A stretch of 64,000 bases of DNA, from the NCBI RefSeq assembly GCF_019430905.1, contig NZ_JAHYCA010000004.1, positions 62,001-126,000 on the forward strand, in the 5' to 3' direction. Numbering within the stretch: the first letter of the stretch is position 1; each line of letters opens with the position of its first letter. The stretch comes from Billgrantia antri. Its GTDB lineage: Bacteria; Pseudomonadota; Gammaproteobacteria; Pseudomonadales; Halomonadaceae. Shown here one piece after another: positions 33,176-42,060 of the stretch. The notes below the pieces were generated by a model. The model was not told where the DNA came from, did not search any database, and worked only from the letters and a program-made list of their open reading frames with translations. A program made the translations under genes and the position numbers.

Positions 33176-35059
33176 TTAGAATTCCGGGCCGATGGCGAAG
33201 TGGAGTCGCCACGAGTTTTCCTCGTCATCGAAGGGGTGGGCGATGTCGAAACGCACCGGCCCGACGGGAGATATCCATCTCACGCCCAGGCCGGCGCCGG
33301 TGTTGAGCTGCTCGGGCCACCAGTCATCGAAGGCATCGCCACTGTCGACGAAGGCCGCCCCCCACCAGTTGCCGGTCACGCGGCGCTGGACCTCGAGGCT
33401 TCCGGCGAGCATTTGCTGGCCGCCGCGCAGCAATCCCTCCTCATTGCGCGGCGCCAGGGTCTCGTAGCCGTACCCGCGTACCGAGCGGTCACCACCGGTG
33501 AAGAAACGTAGCGAAGGCGGTATCTGGGAAAAATCATCGGTCTCGATGGCTCCCAGGGCCAACCGGGTAACGAAGCGCAGGTCATCTCCCAGCATGCGTA
33601 TCCATTCGGTATTGCCGGTCATGCGCAGGAAGTCAGCGTCCGAGCCCCAGGCCGTGTCGGAATACTCCAGCGTGATGCGCTGACGGTCGCCCCAGGTAGG
33701 AAAGCGCGGATCACGAGTACGGGTCCGCGTCCAGCTCACCCCCGGGTAGTAAAGAAAGACACTCTCGTCCTCTCCACCCTGGGTGAAGTCCTCGTAAGTG
33801 GCACGCATGAACAGGGTCTGCACCCAGCGGTTGTCGAACTCCCAGCGCCGTGCCAACTCGACGGTCGCCTCATTGGATTGCGTATCCTCGTTGTCGCGAT
33901 GCCGCAGCCCGTACTGGAAGCGATACTGGTCGCGCAGTGGATCGTCCAGTGGCAGGAGGTAGGTACCGCTGAATTGCTGCTCCGGCTGGGAGAGGAAAAG
34001 ATCATGCTCCAGGCTGTGCCCGTAGCGATTGATCCATGGCTGGTTCCAGCCGAACTGCAGTCGCGGCCCGACATCGGTGGCGTAGCCGATGCCGGTCTCG
34101 AAGTGGTGACGGTCGGCGGGGGCCAGCACCACGTCGATCGGCATGCTGGGTCGCGCCGGTACATGCAGACGCGAGACGGCAGCCAGCGCCAGGGCGGAAA
34201 GGCGGGGGCTATCCGTCATTGCCGTACGTGACGACGGTACCCGCGGCAGCGCGGCGTCGCCCTCGGTCTCCACCACGTTCCACCAGCCCAGGGTCGGAGG
34301 CGCCAGGGCCAGTTCACGTCGGGCATCGAGCCGGGGGCGCACACTGACCGAGCTGAACCAGTTGGTCTGGCCCAGTCGCTGGGCGTAGAGCGCTACCTGA
34401 CCAGCCCGGTAGGGCTGGCCAGGCTCGAAGGGCGCCAGGTTGCGTAGCCGGTCCTTGACGATATGGCTACCGCGAATCGTGACGTCCCCAAAGGCATAGC
34501 GCTGGCCGCTGTCGAGGGTGAGGTAGAGCCTGGCACTCTCGGCAAAGGGGCGCACCTCCATGCGCCGATCGGTGAAGGACCAGTCGAAGTAACCGCGCTC
34601 GAGGGCAAGACCGGCCAGCCGACTGCGCATGCGATCCCACGGCGCATGCAACAACGGGTCGCCCTCTGCCAAAGGGAAGGCATCCACGGTATCGCGAAAG
34701 GGGGCGTCGTCGGCCGCCTCGCCCTCGAGGCGAATATCGAGCACTTCGATGACCACCTGGGGGCCAGGCTCGATGGAGAGGCTGACGTAACGCGGCGGCT
34801 CCTCCTCATCGAGCCGCGAACGCACGCGTGGCTCGTAGTATCCATAGACGCGCATGGCCTCGCGCGTGCGCCGCACGACTTCGCCTTCCAGACGACGGCG
34901 GTCGTACTGGGCGGCCTCCAGATCACCGAGGTAGTAGCGGACGTTGTCGGCGACATCGCCTTCCAGTCCGTCGATACGTGCCTCGAGTGCCAGCGCTCCT
35001 TGCGCCATGCCGAGACACAGGGCCGCCGCCCCCATGCGTGAGATCACGCCTCTTCCCAT
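33176..35059 (-). CDS. tamA: Translocation and assembly module subunit TamA
   Basis: Outer-membrane Omp85-family protein of 627 residues that partners TamB. A signal peptide (about 1-24, ending ALALEARI) is followed by three POTRA domains (about 25-260) and a 16-stranded beta-barrel. The barrel contains FFTGGDRSVRGYGYETLAPR, the conserved Omp85 motif, and the protein ends in phenylalanine as expected for BAM substrates. The linker at about 265-310 is rich in charged and serine residues. I chose the ATG at 35059 because it directly precedes the signal peptide; an upstream ATG at 35095 would add 12 hydrophilic residues. Confidence 0.94.
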   Translation of the reverse strand: MGRGVISRMGAAALCLGMAQGALALEARIDGLEGDVADNVRYYLGDLEAAQYDRRRLEGEVVRRTREAMRVYGYYEPRVRSRLDEEEPPRYVSLSIEPGPQVVIEVLDIRLEGEAADDAPFRDTVDAFPLAEGDPLLHAPWDRMRSRLAGLALERGYFDWSFTDRRMEVRPFAESARLYLTLDSGQRYAFGDVTIRGSHIVKDRLRNLAPFEPGQPYRAGQVALYAQRLGQTNWFSSVSVRPRLDARRELALAPPTLGWWNVVETEGDAALPRVPSSRTAMTDSPRLSALALAAVSRLHVPARPSMPIDVVLAPADRHHFETGIGYATDVGPRLQFGWNQPWINRYGHSLEHDLFLSQPEQQFSGTYLLPLDDPLRDQYRFQYGLRHRDNEDTQSNEATVELARRWEFDNRWVQTLFMRATYEDFTQGGEDESVFLYYPGVSWTRTRTRDPRFPTWGDRQRITLEYSDTAWGSDADFLRMTGNTEWIRMLGDDLRFVTRLALGAIETDDFSQIPPSLRFFTGGDRSVRGYGYETLAPRNEEGLLRGGQQMLAGSLEVQRRVTGNWWGAAFVDSGDAFDDWWPEQLNTGAGLGVRWISPVGPVRFDIAHPFDDEENSWRLHFAIGPEF

Positions 35060-35111
35060 ATTCACGGCTTCCCGACTTGACTCCTGCCTGCCCACAGTGG
35101 GGCCTGGCAGA

Positions 35112-36029
35112 TTATTGCAGGGCTTCCAGCCCTGCGCTGAGTGACAGCTGCTCCTGGCGCAGCTCGCGCAACTCGGTCTCCATCGACGTCAAGCGGCTGC
35201 GCAGGCTTGCAACGGCCTGAGCGGCGTCGTCACGCTGCGCGACTGCTTCCAGCTCGGCCGTCAGATCGTCGATACGCCGCTCCAGTGCGACCTCGCGAGC
35301 CTGCCAACGCTCATCGAGCGCCGCGATCTCCTCCTCGAGCAATTGCTGGAAGTGCTCATCCACGGTCGCGAGCCGCTCATCGAGTGATGCTCGCACGCTC
35401 TGCTGGCGCTCCGCCAGTGCCTCCTGCTGTTCCTGCCACTCGGCGATGCGCCGGGTCTGGCGCTCGTTGACTGCAGCCACTGTCTCGATCCTTGCCTCCA
35501 GAGCCTCGCGACCCTCCGCGCCGGCGCGTTCCAACGAGTCGAGGGACGTGCGCACCGCCATAAGCAGCGCTTCCCGGGTCTCGGCCTCCTCGGCGAACCG
35601 CTCGAGCCTGGCCGACACCTCATCCACGCGCTCATCGAGCGCCTCGAACCGGGAAGTCTCCCCTTCGCTGACCTGCTGAACCTCAACCTCGAGGCCCGCC
35701 ATGCGAGCCACCATCGATTCGGCGTGCTCCTCCGTGGAGGAGAGCCGCGACTCGATGGTCTCGAGCCGGTCGCCACGCCCCTCCTCAGCGTCGAAGCGAG
35801 CATGAACGTTGGACATCTCGGCGGATACCTGTTGCAGCTGGGCATTCAGGCGTTCACGCTCCTGCCAGCCCAGCCACGATACCGCAAGCAGCATGGCCAG
35901 CAGCAGCAGCACGGCAAACTTCAGCGGCCATAAACGGGGGGGCGGCGTTGAGGGTCGGCGCGGCCTTGTCAGGCTGGAATCCGGATCGGGCACGATGGGA
36001 CGTCGCTCGGAGGGACGCGCTTCGGGCAT
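35112..36029 (-). CDS. Coiled-coil inner-membrane protein of unknown function
   Basis: Protein of 305 residues that I do not recognise. The N-terminus is basic and proline-rich (about 1-33), then one membrane helix (about 34-56, KFAVLLLLAMLLAVSWLGW), then a nearly continuous coiled coil to the end, rich in E, R, A, L and S. The N-in topology would place the coiled coil in the periplasm. It lies between the UGD-like gene and tamA on the same strand, 52 bases upstream of tamA, so it may be co-transcribed with tamAB. A periplasmic rod beside tamAB could be structural or regulatory, but nothing in the sequence shows which. Confidence 0.6.
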   Translation of the reverse strand: MPEARPSERRPIVPDPDSSLTRPRRPSTPPPRLWPLKFAVLLLLAMLLAVSWLGWQERERLNAQLQQVSAEMSNVHARFDAEEGRGDRLETIESRLSSTEEHAESMVARMAGLEVEVQQVSEGETSRFEALDERVDEVSARLERFAEEAETREALLMAVRTSLDSLERAGAEGREALEARIETVAAVNERQTRRIAEWQEQQEALAERQQSVRASLDERLATVDEHFQQLLEEEIAALDERWQAREVALERRIDDLTAELEAVAQRDDAAQAVASLRSRLTSMETELRELRQEQLSLSAGLEALQ

Positions 36030-36107
36030 GTCATACTCCTTGTGGGCAGATGCGGCAGGCGCCTGCCTATTGTAAGCAGGTCAAGCACCTGCGCGCACAC
36101 CACTGCC

Positions 36108-37421
36108 TCAACGCCTCGTCGACCGCCCTTGGGGATCCGCGCGACGACCGATGCCGCGATAGGTCAGCCCCCAGCTCGCCACATGACTGGGGTCATAGAT
36201 ATTGCGCCCGTCCAGCAGCAGACGTTCGCGCAACAACTTGGCGAGGCGCGGCCAGTCCGGGTTCCAATAGTGCTTCCACTCGGTGACCAGCATCAGGGCA
36301 TCGGCCCCGTCACACGCGGCATAGGGATCGCCATCGAACAGCGACAATAGCGGGTGATCGCCAACAGAGGCGCGTAAAGCCGGGGTTGCTGCCGGATCGT
36401 GAAGCCGCACCCGCACCCCCTGGGCCCAGAGCGCCTCGAGCAGCGTGAGCACCGGAGCATGGTCGATGCGTGCCGAGCCCGGCTTGAAGGCGGCCCCCCA
36501 GATTGCCAGGGTGCGCCCTTCGAGCTGGCCGTGGAAGTGAGTCCAGAGCTTGCGGAACAGCGTCTCCTTCTTCTGCTCGTTGATGTCCAGCACCTGCTCC
36601 AGCAGTGCCGAATGGCGCCCGCTGGCTTCCTGCACGTCGGCGAGGCGCATCAGGTCACGAGAGAAGTGAGGTCCACCGAAGCCGCAGCCGGGGTAGAGAT
36701 ATTCATAGCCGATACGAGAATCCGCCCCCATCCCCTGGCGCACGTACTCAACGTCGACCCCCAGGCTGTCGGCCAGCCCCGCGATCTCGTTCATGTAGCT
36801 GATTCGCGTGGCGAGCATACCGATGGTGGCCAGCTTGGTCAGCTCGGCGGCCCGGCGCGGCATTAGCTGGATCACGTCGCGGCGACGGTTGAAGGCTCGT
36901 AGCACTTCACGCACCTGGGCCTCGGCCTGCTCGTCATCACAGCCCAACAGCCAGCGGCCGGGCCGGGTGAAGCTGGCCCAGGCGCGCCCCTCCTCGATCA
37001 TGTCCACGAGCGCCACCGCCCGCCGTCCGTTGCCGCCGAGCCGTGCTTCCAGCCGCTCGGTCTCGCCCACCGGGAAAGTGGAGTTGTTGACCAGTATCAA
37101 TGGACCTTGCTGGCGTCCGGCAGTCTCGGCTACCAGCTCATCGGCCTCCTCACGCTGCTCCGGTGACAGGGCAAGCCAGAGAATGTCGATGCCCTGTGAC
37201 GCGGCCTCGTCTGCGCCGTTGGCCAGAGTCAGGGTGCCCTGCTCGAATCCCTCCTCGAGGCGATCGAGCAGGTCGGGTTCCCGCCGCAGCCAGTCGGCCG
37301 CCTGAAGTGCCGGCCAGCGCATGGTGGCATGAGGCACCCAATGAACCTGATGGCCCACCCAGGAGAGTGCGGCAGCGGCCGTCGCCGCCGCCAGCTCACT
37401 GCCATGTATCTGTATCCGCAT
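36108..37421 (-). CDS. UDP-glucose dehydrogenase-like protein, catalytically degenerate
   Basis: A 437-residue protein with the complete UDP-glucose/GDP-mannose dehydrogenase fold: N-terminal nucleotide-binding domain, central helix (ISYMNEIAGLADSLGVDVEYV) and C-terminal UDP-binding domain (FKPGSARIDHAPVLTLLE). Key residues are lost. The glycine-rich NAD loop is changed (IHGSELAAAT instead of GxGYVG), the catalytic cysteine of GGSCFPKD is His252 in GGPHFSRD, the asparagine after the conserved Lys196 is Ile200, and the catalytic glutamate is Asp140. It is intact and expressed-looking, so a pseudoenzyme is more likely than a pseudogene. It starts 5 bases after galU, whose product makes UDP-glucose; it may bind this or another sugar nucleotide. 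Confidence 0.85.
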   Translation of the reverse strand: MRIQIHGSELAAATAAAALSWVGHQVHWVPHATMRWPALQAADWLRREPDLLDRLEEGFEQGTLTLANGADEAASQGIDILWLALSPEQREEADELVAETAGRQQGPLILVNNSTFPVGETERLEARLGGNGRRAVALVDMIEEGRAWASFTRPGRWLLGCDDEQAEAQVREVLRAFNRRRDVIQLMPRRAAELTKLATIGMLATRISYMNEIAGLADSLGVDVEYVRQGMGADSRIGYEYLYPGCGFGGPHFSRDLMRLADVQEASGRHSALLEQVLDINEQKKETLFRKLWTHFHGQLEGRTLAIWGAAFKPGSARIDHAPVLTLLEALWAQGVRVRLHDPAATPALRASVGDHPLLSLFDGDPYAACDGADALMLVTEWKHYWNPDWPRLAKLLRERLLLDGRNIYDPSHVASWGLTYRGIGRRADPQGRSTRR

Positions 37422-37426
37422 GAGAC

Positions 37427-38317
37427 TTACTCCGCCTGGCTATAGCGGGCGAGCAGCTCGCGGAAACCCTCGCCGAAACGGGGATGACGGCGACCGTAGA
37501 CCAGGGTGGCCTCGAGGTAACCCAGCTGATGACCGCAGTCGTAGGTCTTGCCGCGCATGCGCCAGGCATCGACACCGTCACGCTGGCGCAAGGTCTCGAT
37601 GGCATCGGTCAATTGGATCTCGTCGCCTGCGCCCGGCGGCGTCTCGGCCAACAGCGGGAAAATGCTTCCCGGCAGTGCGTAGCGGCCGATCACGGCAAGG
37701 TTGGAAGGCGCCTCCTCGCGGGCGGGCTTCTCCACCACGCCTGCCAGTGGGCAGGCCTTGCCGGCAGTTGGCGCCTCTCCCTCGGGGCTCACGATGCCGT
37801 ACTTGTGAACGTTCTCCCAGGGCACTTCCTCGACCATTAGCTGAGAGCGTCCTGTCGCTTCGTAGGCATCGAGCATGCCGGCGAGATCGTTTTGCGACAG
37901 CCCCTCGTCGTCGACCAGCACGTCGGGCAGCAGTACCGCAAAGGGCTCGTCATCGCCAATGACGGGACGAGCGCAGAGCACGGCGTGCCCCAACCCCAGC
38001 GGCTCGTGCTGACGTACGCTGATGATGTTGACGTCGGCGGGCACAATAGCGCGCAGCTCGTCGAGGAGCTCCTGCTTGTTCTTGGCCTCGAGCGTGGCTT
38101 CGAGCTCGTAGTGGGTGTCGAAGTGGTTCTCGATGGCGCTCTTGCTGGCATGGGTCACCAGCACGATGTCACGGATACCGGCCTTTACCGCCTCATTGAC
38201 CACGTACTGGATCACGGGACGGTCGACGATGGTGATCATCTCCTTGGGAATCGCCTTAGAAGCCGGTAAGCAACGGGTGCCGAATCCGGCCACGGGTAAT
38301 ACAGCCTTGCGGATCAT
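37427..38317 (-). CDS. galU: UTP-glucose-1-phosphate uridylyltransferase
   Basis: Makes UDP-glucose from UTP and glucose-1-phosphate for cell-envelope polysaccharides and galactose metabolism. The 296 residues show the nucleotidyltransferase motif LPVAGFGTRCLPASKAIPKE, VVEKP and CGHQLGYLEA. The ATG at 38317 begins the conserved sequence MIRKAVLPVAGFGTR. First gene of a probable minus-strand operon with the UGD-like gene, the coiled-coil protein and tamAB. Divergent from ubiG. Confidence 0.97.
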   Translation of the reverse strand: MIRKAVLPVAGFGTRCLPASKAIPKEMITIVDRPVIQYVVNEAVKAGIRDIVLVTHASKSAIENHFDTHYELEATLEAKNKQELLDELRAIVPADVNIISVRQHEPLGLGHAVLCARPVIGDDEPFAVLLPDVLVDDEGLSQNDLAGMLDAYEATGRSQLMVEEVPWENVHKYGIVSPEGEAPTAGKACPLAGVVEKPAREEAPSNLAVIGRYALPGSIFPLLAETPPGAGDEIQLTDAIETLRQRDGVDAWRMRGKTYDCGHQLGYLEATLVYGRRHPRFGEGFRELLARYSQAE

Positions 38318-38484
38318 GGGTGCCTTCCTTGTCAGTTGGTGAATGAATGCTCGGTGAATGAACTTCCCGGGCCGGTCCTTGATTCCGTCATGGGAAAGCC
38401 CGGGCAGCAACGGGTACAATATGCATGATACCGAAGGTAAAGAATGTTGCCAGGGTGCCGGACCAATTGACACGGAGAGACCAC

Positions 38485-39204
38485 ATGAGCGCTACCCTCC
38501 ACCACAACGTCGACCGGGGCGAGATCGCCAAGTTCGAGGCCCTGGCCAGCCGCTGGTGGGACCCGCACAGCGAGTTCAAGCCGCTGCACGATATCAATCC
38601 GCTGCGCCTGGATTTCATCGATGCACGCTGCGGCCTGGCCGACCGCAAGGTTCTCGACGTGGGCTGCGGCGGTGGCATCCTGGCCGAGTCCATGGCGCAC
38701 CGCGGCGCTCGAGTCACCGGCATTGACATGGGTGAAGCGCCGCTTGGCGTGGCGCGTCTGCATGCACGGGAGAGCGGGGTCGAGGTCGAGTACCGCCAAG
38801 CCAGTGCCGAAGCGATGGCCGCCGAGCACCCGGGCGAATTCGATGTGGTCACCTGCTTGGAGATGCTCGAGCACGTGCCCGATCCCGGTTCGGTCATCCA
38901 GGCCTGTGCGACACTGGTCAAGCCTGGCGGCCACCTGTTCTTCTCGACCATCAACCGCAACCCCAAGGCTTACGCCCTGGCCATCGTCGGCGCCGAGTAC
39001 CTGCTGCGGATGCTGCCCCGCGGCACCCACGAGTACCGCAAGTTCATCCGCCCTTCCGAACTGGCCGGGTGGTGTCGCGAACACGGATTAGCGGTGCGCG
39101 AGCAGAGCGGCTTGGTCTACAACCCGATGACGCGCCGTTATCGTCTTTCGACGAGCGATGTCTCGGTCAACTACATGATGCATTGCCGCCGGGAGCCGGC
39201 ATGA
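38485..39204 (+). CDS. ubiG: Ubiquinone biosynthesis O-methyltransferase
   Basis: SAM-dependent methyltransferase that performs both O-methylations in ubiquinone synthesis. The 239 residues match E. coli UbiG (240). Visible are the N-terminal [23 protein letters not shown] and the SAM-binding [13 protein letters not shown]. The ATG at 38485 has a GGAGAGA site. The TGA overlaps the ATG of the next gene (ATGA), so translation is coupled. The ubiG-phosphatase pair is conserved in pseudomonads. Confidence 0.97.
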   Translation: MSATLHHNVDRGEIAKFEALASRWWDPHSEFKPLHDINPLRLDFIDARCGLADRKVLDVGCGGGILAESMAHRGARVTGIDMGEAPLGVARLHARESGVEVEYRQASAEAMAAEHPGEFDVVTCLEMLEHVPDPGSVIQACATLVKPGGHLFFSTINRNPKAYALAIVGAEYLLRMLPRGTHEYRKFIRPSELAGWCREHGLAVREQSGLVYNPMTRRYRLSTSDVSVNYMMHCRREPA

Positions 39205-39863
39205 CGCCTTTGCCGCGCGCACTGCTGTTCGACCTCGACGGTACCCTGGTGGATACCGCACCCGATCTGGCTCGAGCCACCAATGCCCTGCGCGCCCACC
39301 ATGGTCTCGAGCCACTGCCCTACCCGCTGATCCGTGCCCAGGTTTCCAACGGCGGCAGCGCTCTGGTCGCCCTCGCGCTGGGGTTGGACAAGACGCACCG
39401 GGACCATGACGCGGCGCGCCAGTTCCTGCTCGACGCCTACGGTCGATCTGTGGCGGAAGAGAGCTGCCTGTTCCCCCACCTCGACCAGTTGCTGGCAAGC
39501 TGGGAAATGGAGAGCCGCCCCTGGGGCATCGTCACCAACAAGCCCCGCGCCTATGCAGCCCCGCTTGTCGAGGCCCTGGGCCTGGCGCCTGGCGCGCTGT
39601 TCTGCGCCGACGACCTGCCCCAGCGCAAGCCGGCTCCGGAGCCGCTATGGGCGGCCGCCGAGCGACTGGACGTGCCAGCATCGCAGTGCTGGTATATCGG
39701 CGACCATGTGCGCGACATGCAGGCGGCACGCGCCGCCGGCATGGTCGCCGTCGCCGTCGGCTACGGCTACATCGAGGAAGGAGACGACTACCGAGAGTGG
39801 CCGGCCGACCTGTGGTTCGAGACCTGCGAAGCCCTGGTGGAAGCGCTGCTTCAGCCTGCCTGA
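39201..39863 (+). CDS. mupP: HAD phosphatase, MupP type (MurNAc-6-phosphate phosphatase)
   Basis: HAD-family phosphatase of 220 residues. The nucleophile motif is [10 protein letters not shown], motif III lysine is in RKPAPEPL, and motif IV is [12 protein letters not shown]. By sequence alone it would be annotated phosphoglycolate phosphatase (Gph). However, its position between ubiG and a yciK-like gene matches Pseudomonas MupP, which dephosphorylates N-acetylmuramate-6-phosphate in the AmgK-MurU peptidoglycan recycling route. I prefer MupP on context; Gph remains possible. A 13-bp hairpin covers the stop codon. Confidence 0.75.
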   Translation: MTPLPRALLFDLDGTLVDTAPDLARATNALRAHHGLEPLPYPLIRAQVSNGGSALVALALGLDKTHRDHDAARQFLLDAYGRSVAEESCLFPHLDQLLASWEMESRPWGIVTNKPRAYAAPLVEALGLAPGALFCADDLPQRKPAPEPLWAAAERLDVPASQCWYIGDHVRDMQAARAAGMVAVAVGYGYIEEGDDYREWPADLWFETCEALVEALLQPA

Positions 39864-39881
39864 GACGCCTCAGGCAGGCTG
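39852..39881. terminator. Bidirectional hairpin between mupP and yciK
   Basis: A perfect 13-bp stem (39852-39864 with 39869-39881) with a 4-base loop overlaps the mupP stop codon and ends 11 bases before the yciK stop. It is well placed to end both convergent transcripts, but lacks a T-tract on either side. Confidence 0.55.
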
Positions 39882-39892
39882 TAAAGGGGGAG

Positions 39893-40648
39893 TCACTTCG
39901 GCTGGGCGTCGAAACGCTGGCCGTTATGTCCCCTGCTCTCCGGCCCCATCAGCCACAGGTAGGTCGGCATGATCGCCTCCGGCGTACGCAGCGTATTCGG
40001 ATCCTCGCCCGGGTAGGCGGTGACACGCATCGCGGTACGAGTGGCGCCGGGATTGAGCGAGTTGACGCGTAGCGTACCCAGATGCTCGACCTCGTCGGCC
40101 AGGACCTCCATGAAGCCTTCGGTGGCGAACTTCGACACCGCATAGGCCCCCCAGAAGGCGCGCCCCTTGCGCCCGACGCTGGACGACGTGAACACCACCG
40201 AGGCATCGGGGGAGGCCTGCAGTAACGGCAGCAACGCCTGTGTCATCCAGATAGGTCCGTTGATATTGACCTGCATCACCTGGTCCCACAGTTCCGGATT
40301 GTACTGCTCGAACGGCGTTATGCGACCCAACAGCCCCGCATTGTGCAGGATACCGTCGAGACGGCCGAACTCCCGGTCCAGGGTCTCGGCCATGTCGTGG
40401 TAGTCCTTGTGCGTGGCACCCTCGAAATTGAGCGGAAAGATGGCCGGCTGCGGCCCGCCGGCAGCCTCGATTTCATCGTAGACCTTCTCCAGCTTGGCGA
40501 TGGTGCGGCCCAGCAGGATCACGGTGGCACCGTGTCGGGCAAAGGTCAGGGCAGCCGCCCGACCGATGCCATCGCCGGCCCCTGTCACGAGGATGATGCG
40601 TTCGGCAAGCAGGTCGGCGGGTGCCACATAGTCGATCTTGCAGGTCAT
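39893..40648 (-). CDS. yciK: YciK family short-chain oxidoreductase
   Basis: Short-chain dehydrogenase/reductase of 251 residues. The cofactor loop is TGAGDGIGRAAA, the NAG motif is in LHNAGLLG, and the catalytic Ser...Tyr-x-x-x-Lys is in FTSSSVGRKGRAFWGAYAVSK. YciK proteins are NAD(P)-dependent reductases of unknown substrate. In pseudomonads the gene follows ubiG and mupP on the same strand; here it is convergent with mupP and lies 27 bases downstream of cpoB, which may co-transcribe it. Confidence 0.92.
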   Translation of the reverse strand: MTCKIDYVAPADLLAERIILVTGAGDGIGRAAALTFARHGATVILLGRTIAKLEKVYDEIEAAGGPQPAIFPLNFEGATHKDYHDMAETLDREFGRLDGILHNAGLLGRITPFEQYNPELWDQVMQVNINGPIWMTQALLPLLQASPDASVVFTSSSVGRKGRAFWGAYAVSKFATEGFMEVLADEVEHLGTLRVNSLNPGATRTAMRVTAYPGEDPNTLRTPEAIMPTYLWLMGPESRGHNGQRFDAQPK

Positions 40649-40675
40649 CTTGACTCCTTGGGCGAGGCCAGTCCG

Positions 40676-41446
40676 TTACAGGGACTGACGCAGAAAATCG
40701 TTGGCAAGCCCCGCCGCACTGGAATCGGGGTAGTCGTCACGCACGCGTTCGAGCAGGCCGCGGCTCTCCTCGAGTTCACCCTGGCGCGCCTTGATCAGGC
40801 CAAGCTTGTAGAGCGCATCGGGCACCTTGCTGCTCTGCGGAAAGTTATCGATGACCTGGCGGAAAGCGGCTTCTGCCTGTTCCAGATCGGCTTCCGCCGA
40901 GTGCAGTTCACCCAGCCAGTAATAGCCGTTGGCGGTCAGGCTGGTATCGGGGTAATCGGCAACGAAGGCCTCGAAGGCCCGAATGGCTTCGGCGAACTCC
41001 CGCGACTGGACACGAGCGAAGGCGGCCTGGTAGGCGGCCTGAGCATCGGCGCTGTTGCCGCTCGGTGAAGGCGTCTGGGCGACCTGTCTGGCCGACTCCT
41101 CGTCGACAGGCGGATTGGCTTCGATGCCGGCGCTGCCAGCCATCAATCGCTCGTCGAGATCGATATATTGCTGGCGGGTCTGGTTGCGCAGCTGCTCGAG
41201 CTGGTGACGCAGCTCCTCGATCTGGCCACGTAGCTGCTGGATTTCCCGCTGGTGTTCCTGCAGCTGGTTGTACATCACCAGACTGCCGCCGGCCTCTTCG
41301 CGCACCTCGGCCTGCTCGAGGAATCCCCGAGGCTGTGCAGTACGGTCTTCGACGATCGGGCGTTGCTGGGCTTCGACAAGGCTCATGACGGACAGCGGGA
41401 GCACCAGGGCTCCCGCGCCGCACAGCCTTTTCAGACTGTGTCTCAT
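40676..41446 (-). CDS. cpoB: Cell division coordinator CpoB (YbgF)
   Basis: Periplasmic protein of 256 residues that links peptidoglycan synthesis by PBP1B with Tol-dependent outer-membrane constriction. A signal peptide (about 1-26, ending SLVEA) is followed by a trimerising coiled coil (about 60-105) and C-terminal TPR repeats (about 130-250; YQAAFARVQSREFAEAIRAF). Last gene of the tol-pal cluster, 35 bases after pal. Confidence 0.94.
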   Translation of the reverse strand: MRHSLKRLCGAGALVLPLSVMSLVEAQQRPIVEDRTAQPRGFLEQAEVREEAGGSLVMYNQLQEHQREIQQLRGQIEELRHQLEQLRNQTRQQYIDLDERLMAGSAGIEANPPVDEESARQVAQTPSPSGNSADAQAAYQAAFARVQSREFAEAIRAFEAFVADYPDTSLTANGYYWLGELHSAEADLEQAEAAFRQVIDNFPQSSKVPDALYKLGLIKARQGELEESRGLLERVRDDYPDSSAAGLANDFLRQSL

Positions 41447-41481
41447 GCTTCACTCCATTGGGCGCTTACGCACCAGTTCGC

Positions 41482-42024
41482 TCAGTAGGCAAACACGACG
41501 CGGCGGTTCTGTGCGTGGGCATCTTCGCTGGCGCCACGTGCGGCCAGACGCTCCTCACCATAGCTGACCACCTCGAACTGGGACGGCGAGACGCCTTGCA
41601 CCTCCAGGAAGCGCTTCACCGCGTTGGCACGACGCTCACCCAGCGCCAGGTTGTACTCACGGGTGCCGCGCTCGTCGGTGTGACCCTGGAGAACGACGCG
41701 AGCATTGCCGTTCGAGCGCAGGTAACGCGCATGCGATACCAGTACCGACTCGAACTCGGGACGGATGCTGTCACGGTCGTAATCGAAATAGATGGTACGG
41801 ACTTCCGGAATGCGGCCGTCGGCCTGCTGGCCAGAACGGTCGCCGCTGATGCCGGAGCCGCTGACCTGCCCTGAACCCGCCGTACCGGTACCGACACCTC
41901 CGTTGGCACCCGTGCCCGTGCCATCCATGGAACCGTCACGGCTACCACCGGTGCTCGAACAGCCGGCCACCAGAGCCAGAGACAGGGCGATCGCCAGGAT
42001 TCTGGCATGCGACTTGAATTGCAT
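41482..42024 (-). CDS. pal: Peptidoglycan-associated lipoprotein Pal
   Basis: Outer-membrane lipoprotein of 180 residues that binds peptidoglycan and TolB. The signal peptide ends with the lipobox LVAGC (lipidated Cys22). A glycine/serine-rich linker (about 23-65) precedes an OmpA-like domain with YFDYDRDSIRPEFE and GHTDERGTREYNLALGERRA. The linker is longer and richer in Gly and Thr than in E. coli Pal. Confidence 0.97.
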   Translation of the reverse strand: MQFKSHARILAIALSLALVAGCSSTGGSRDGSMDGTGTGANGGVGTGTAGSGQVSGSGISGDRSGQQADGRIPEVRTIYFDYDRDSIRPEFESVLVSHARYLRSNGNARVVLQGHTDERGTREYNLALGERRANAVKRFLEVQGVSPSQFEVVSYGEERLAARGASEDAHAQNRRVVFAY

Positions 42025-42060
42025 CGTCTAACTCCTCAAAGGATCGAATGACACGTACCA

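Noticed and set aside
36108..37421. Plain annotation as UDP-glucose 6-dehydrogenase
   Set aside because: The catalytic cysteine, the NAD glycine loop and other active-site residues are missing, so the standard activity should not be assumed.
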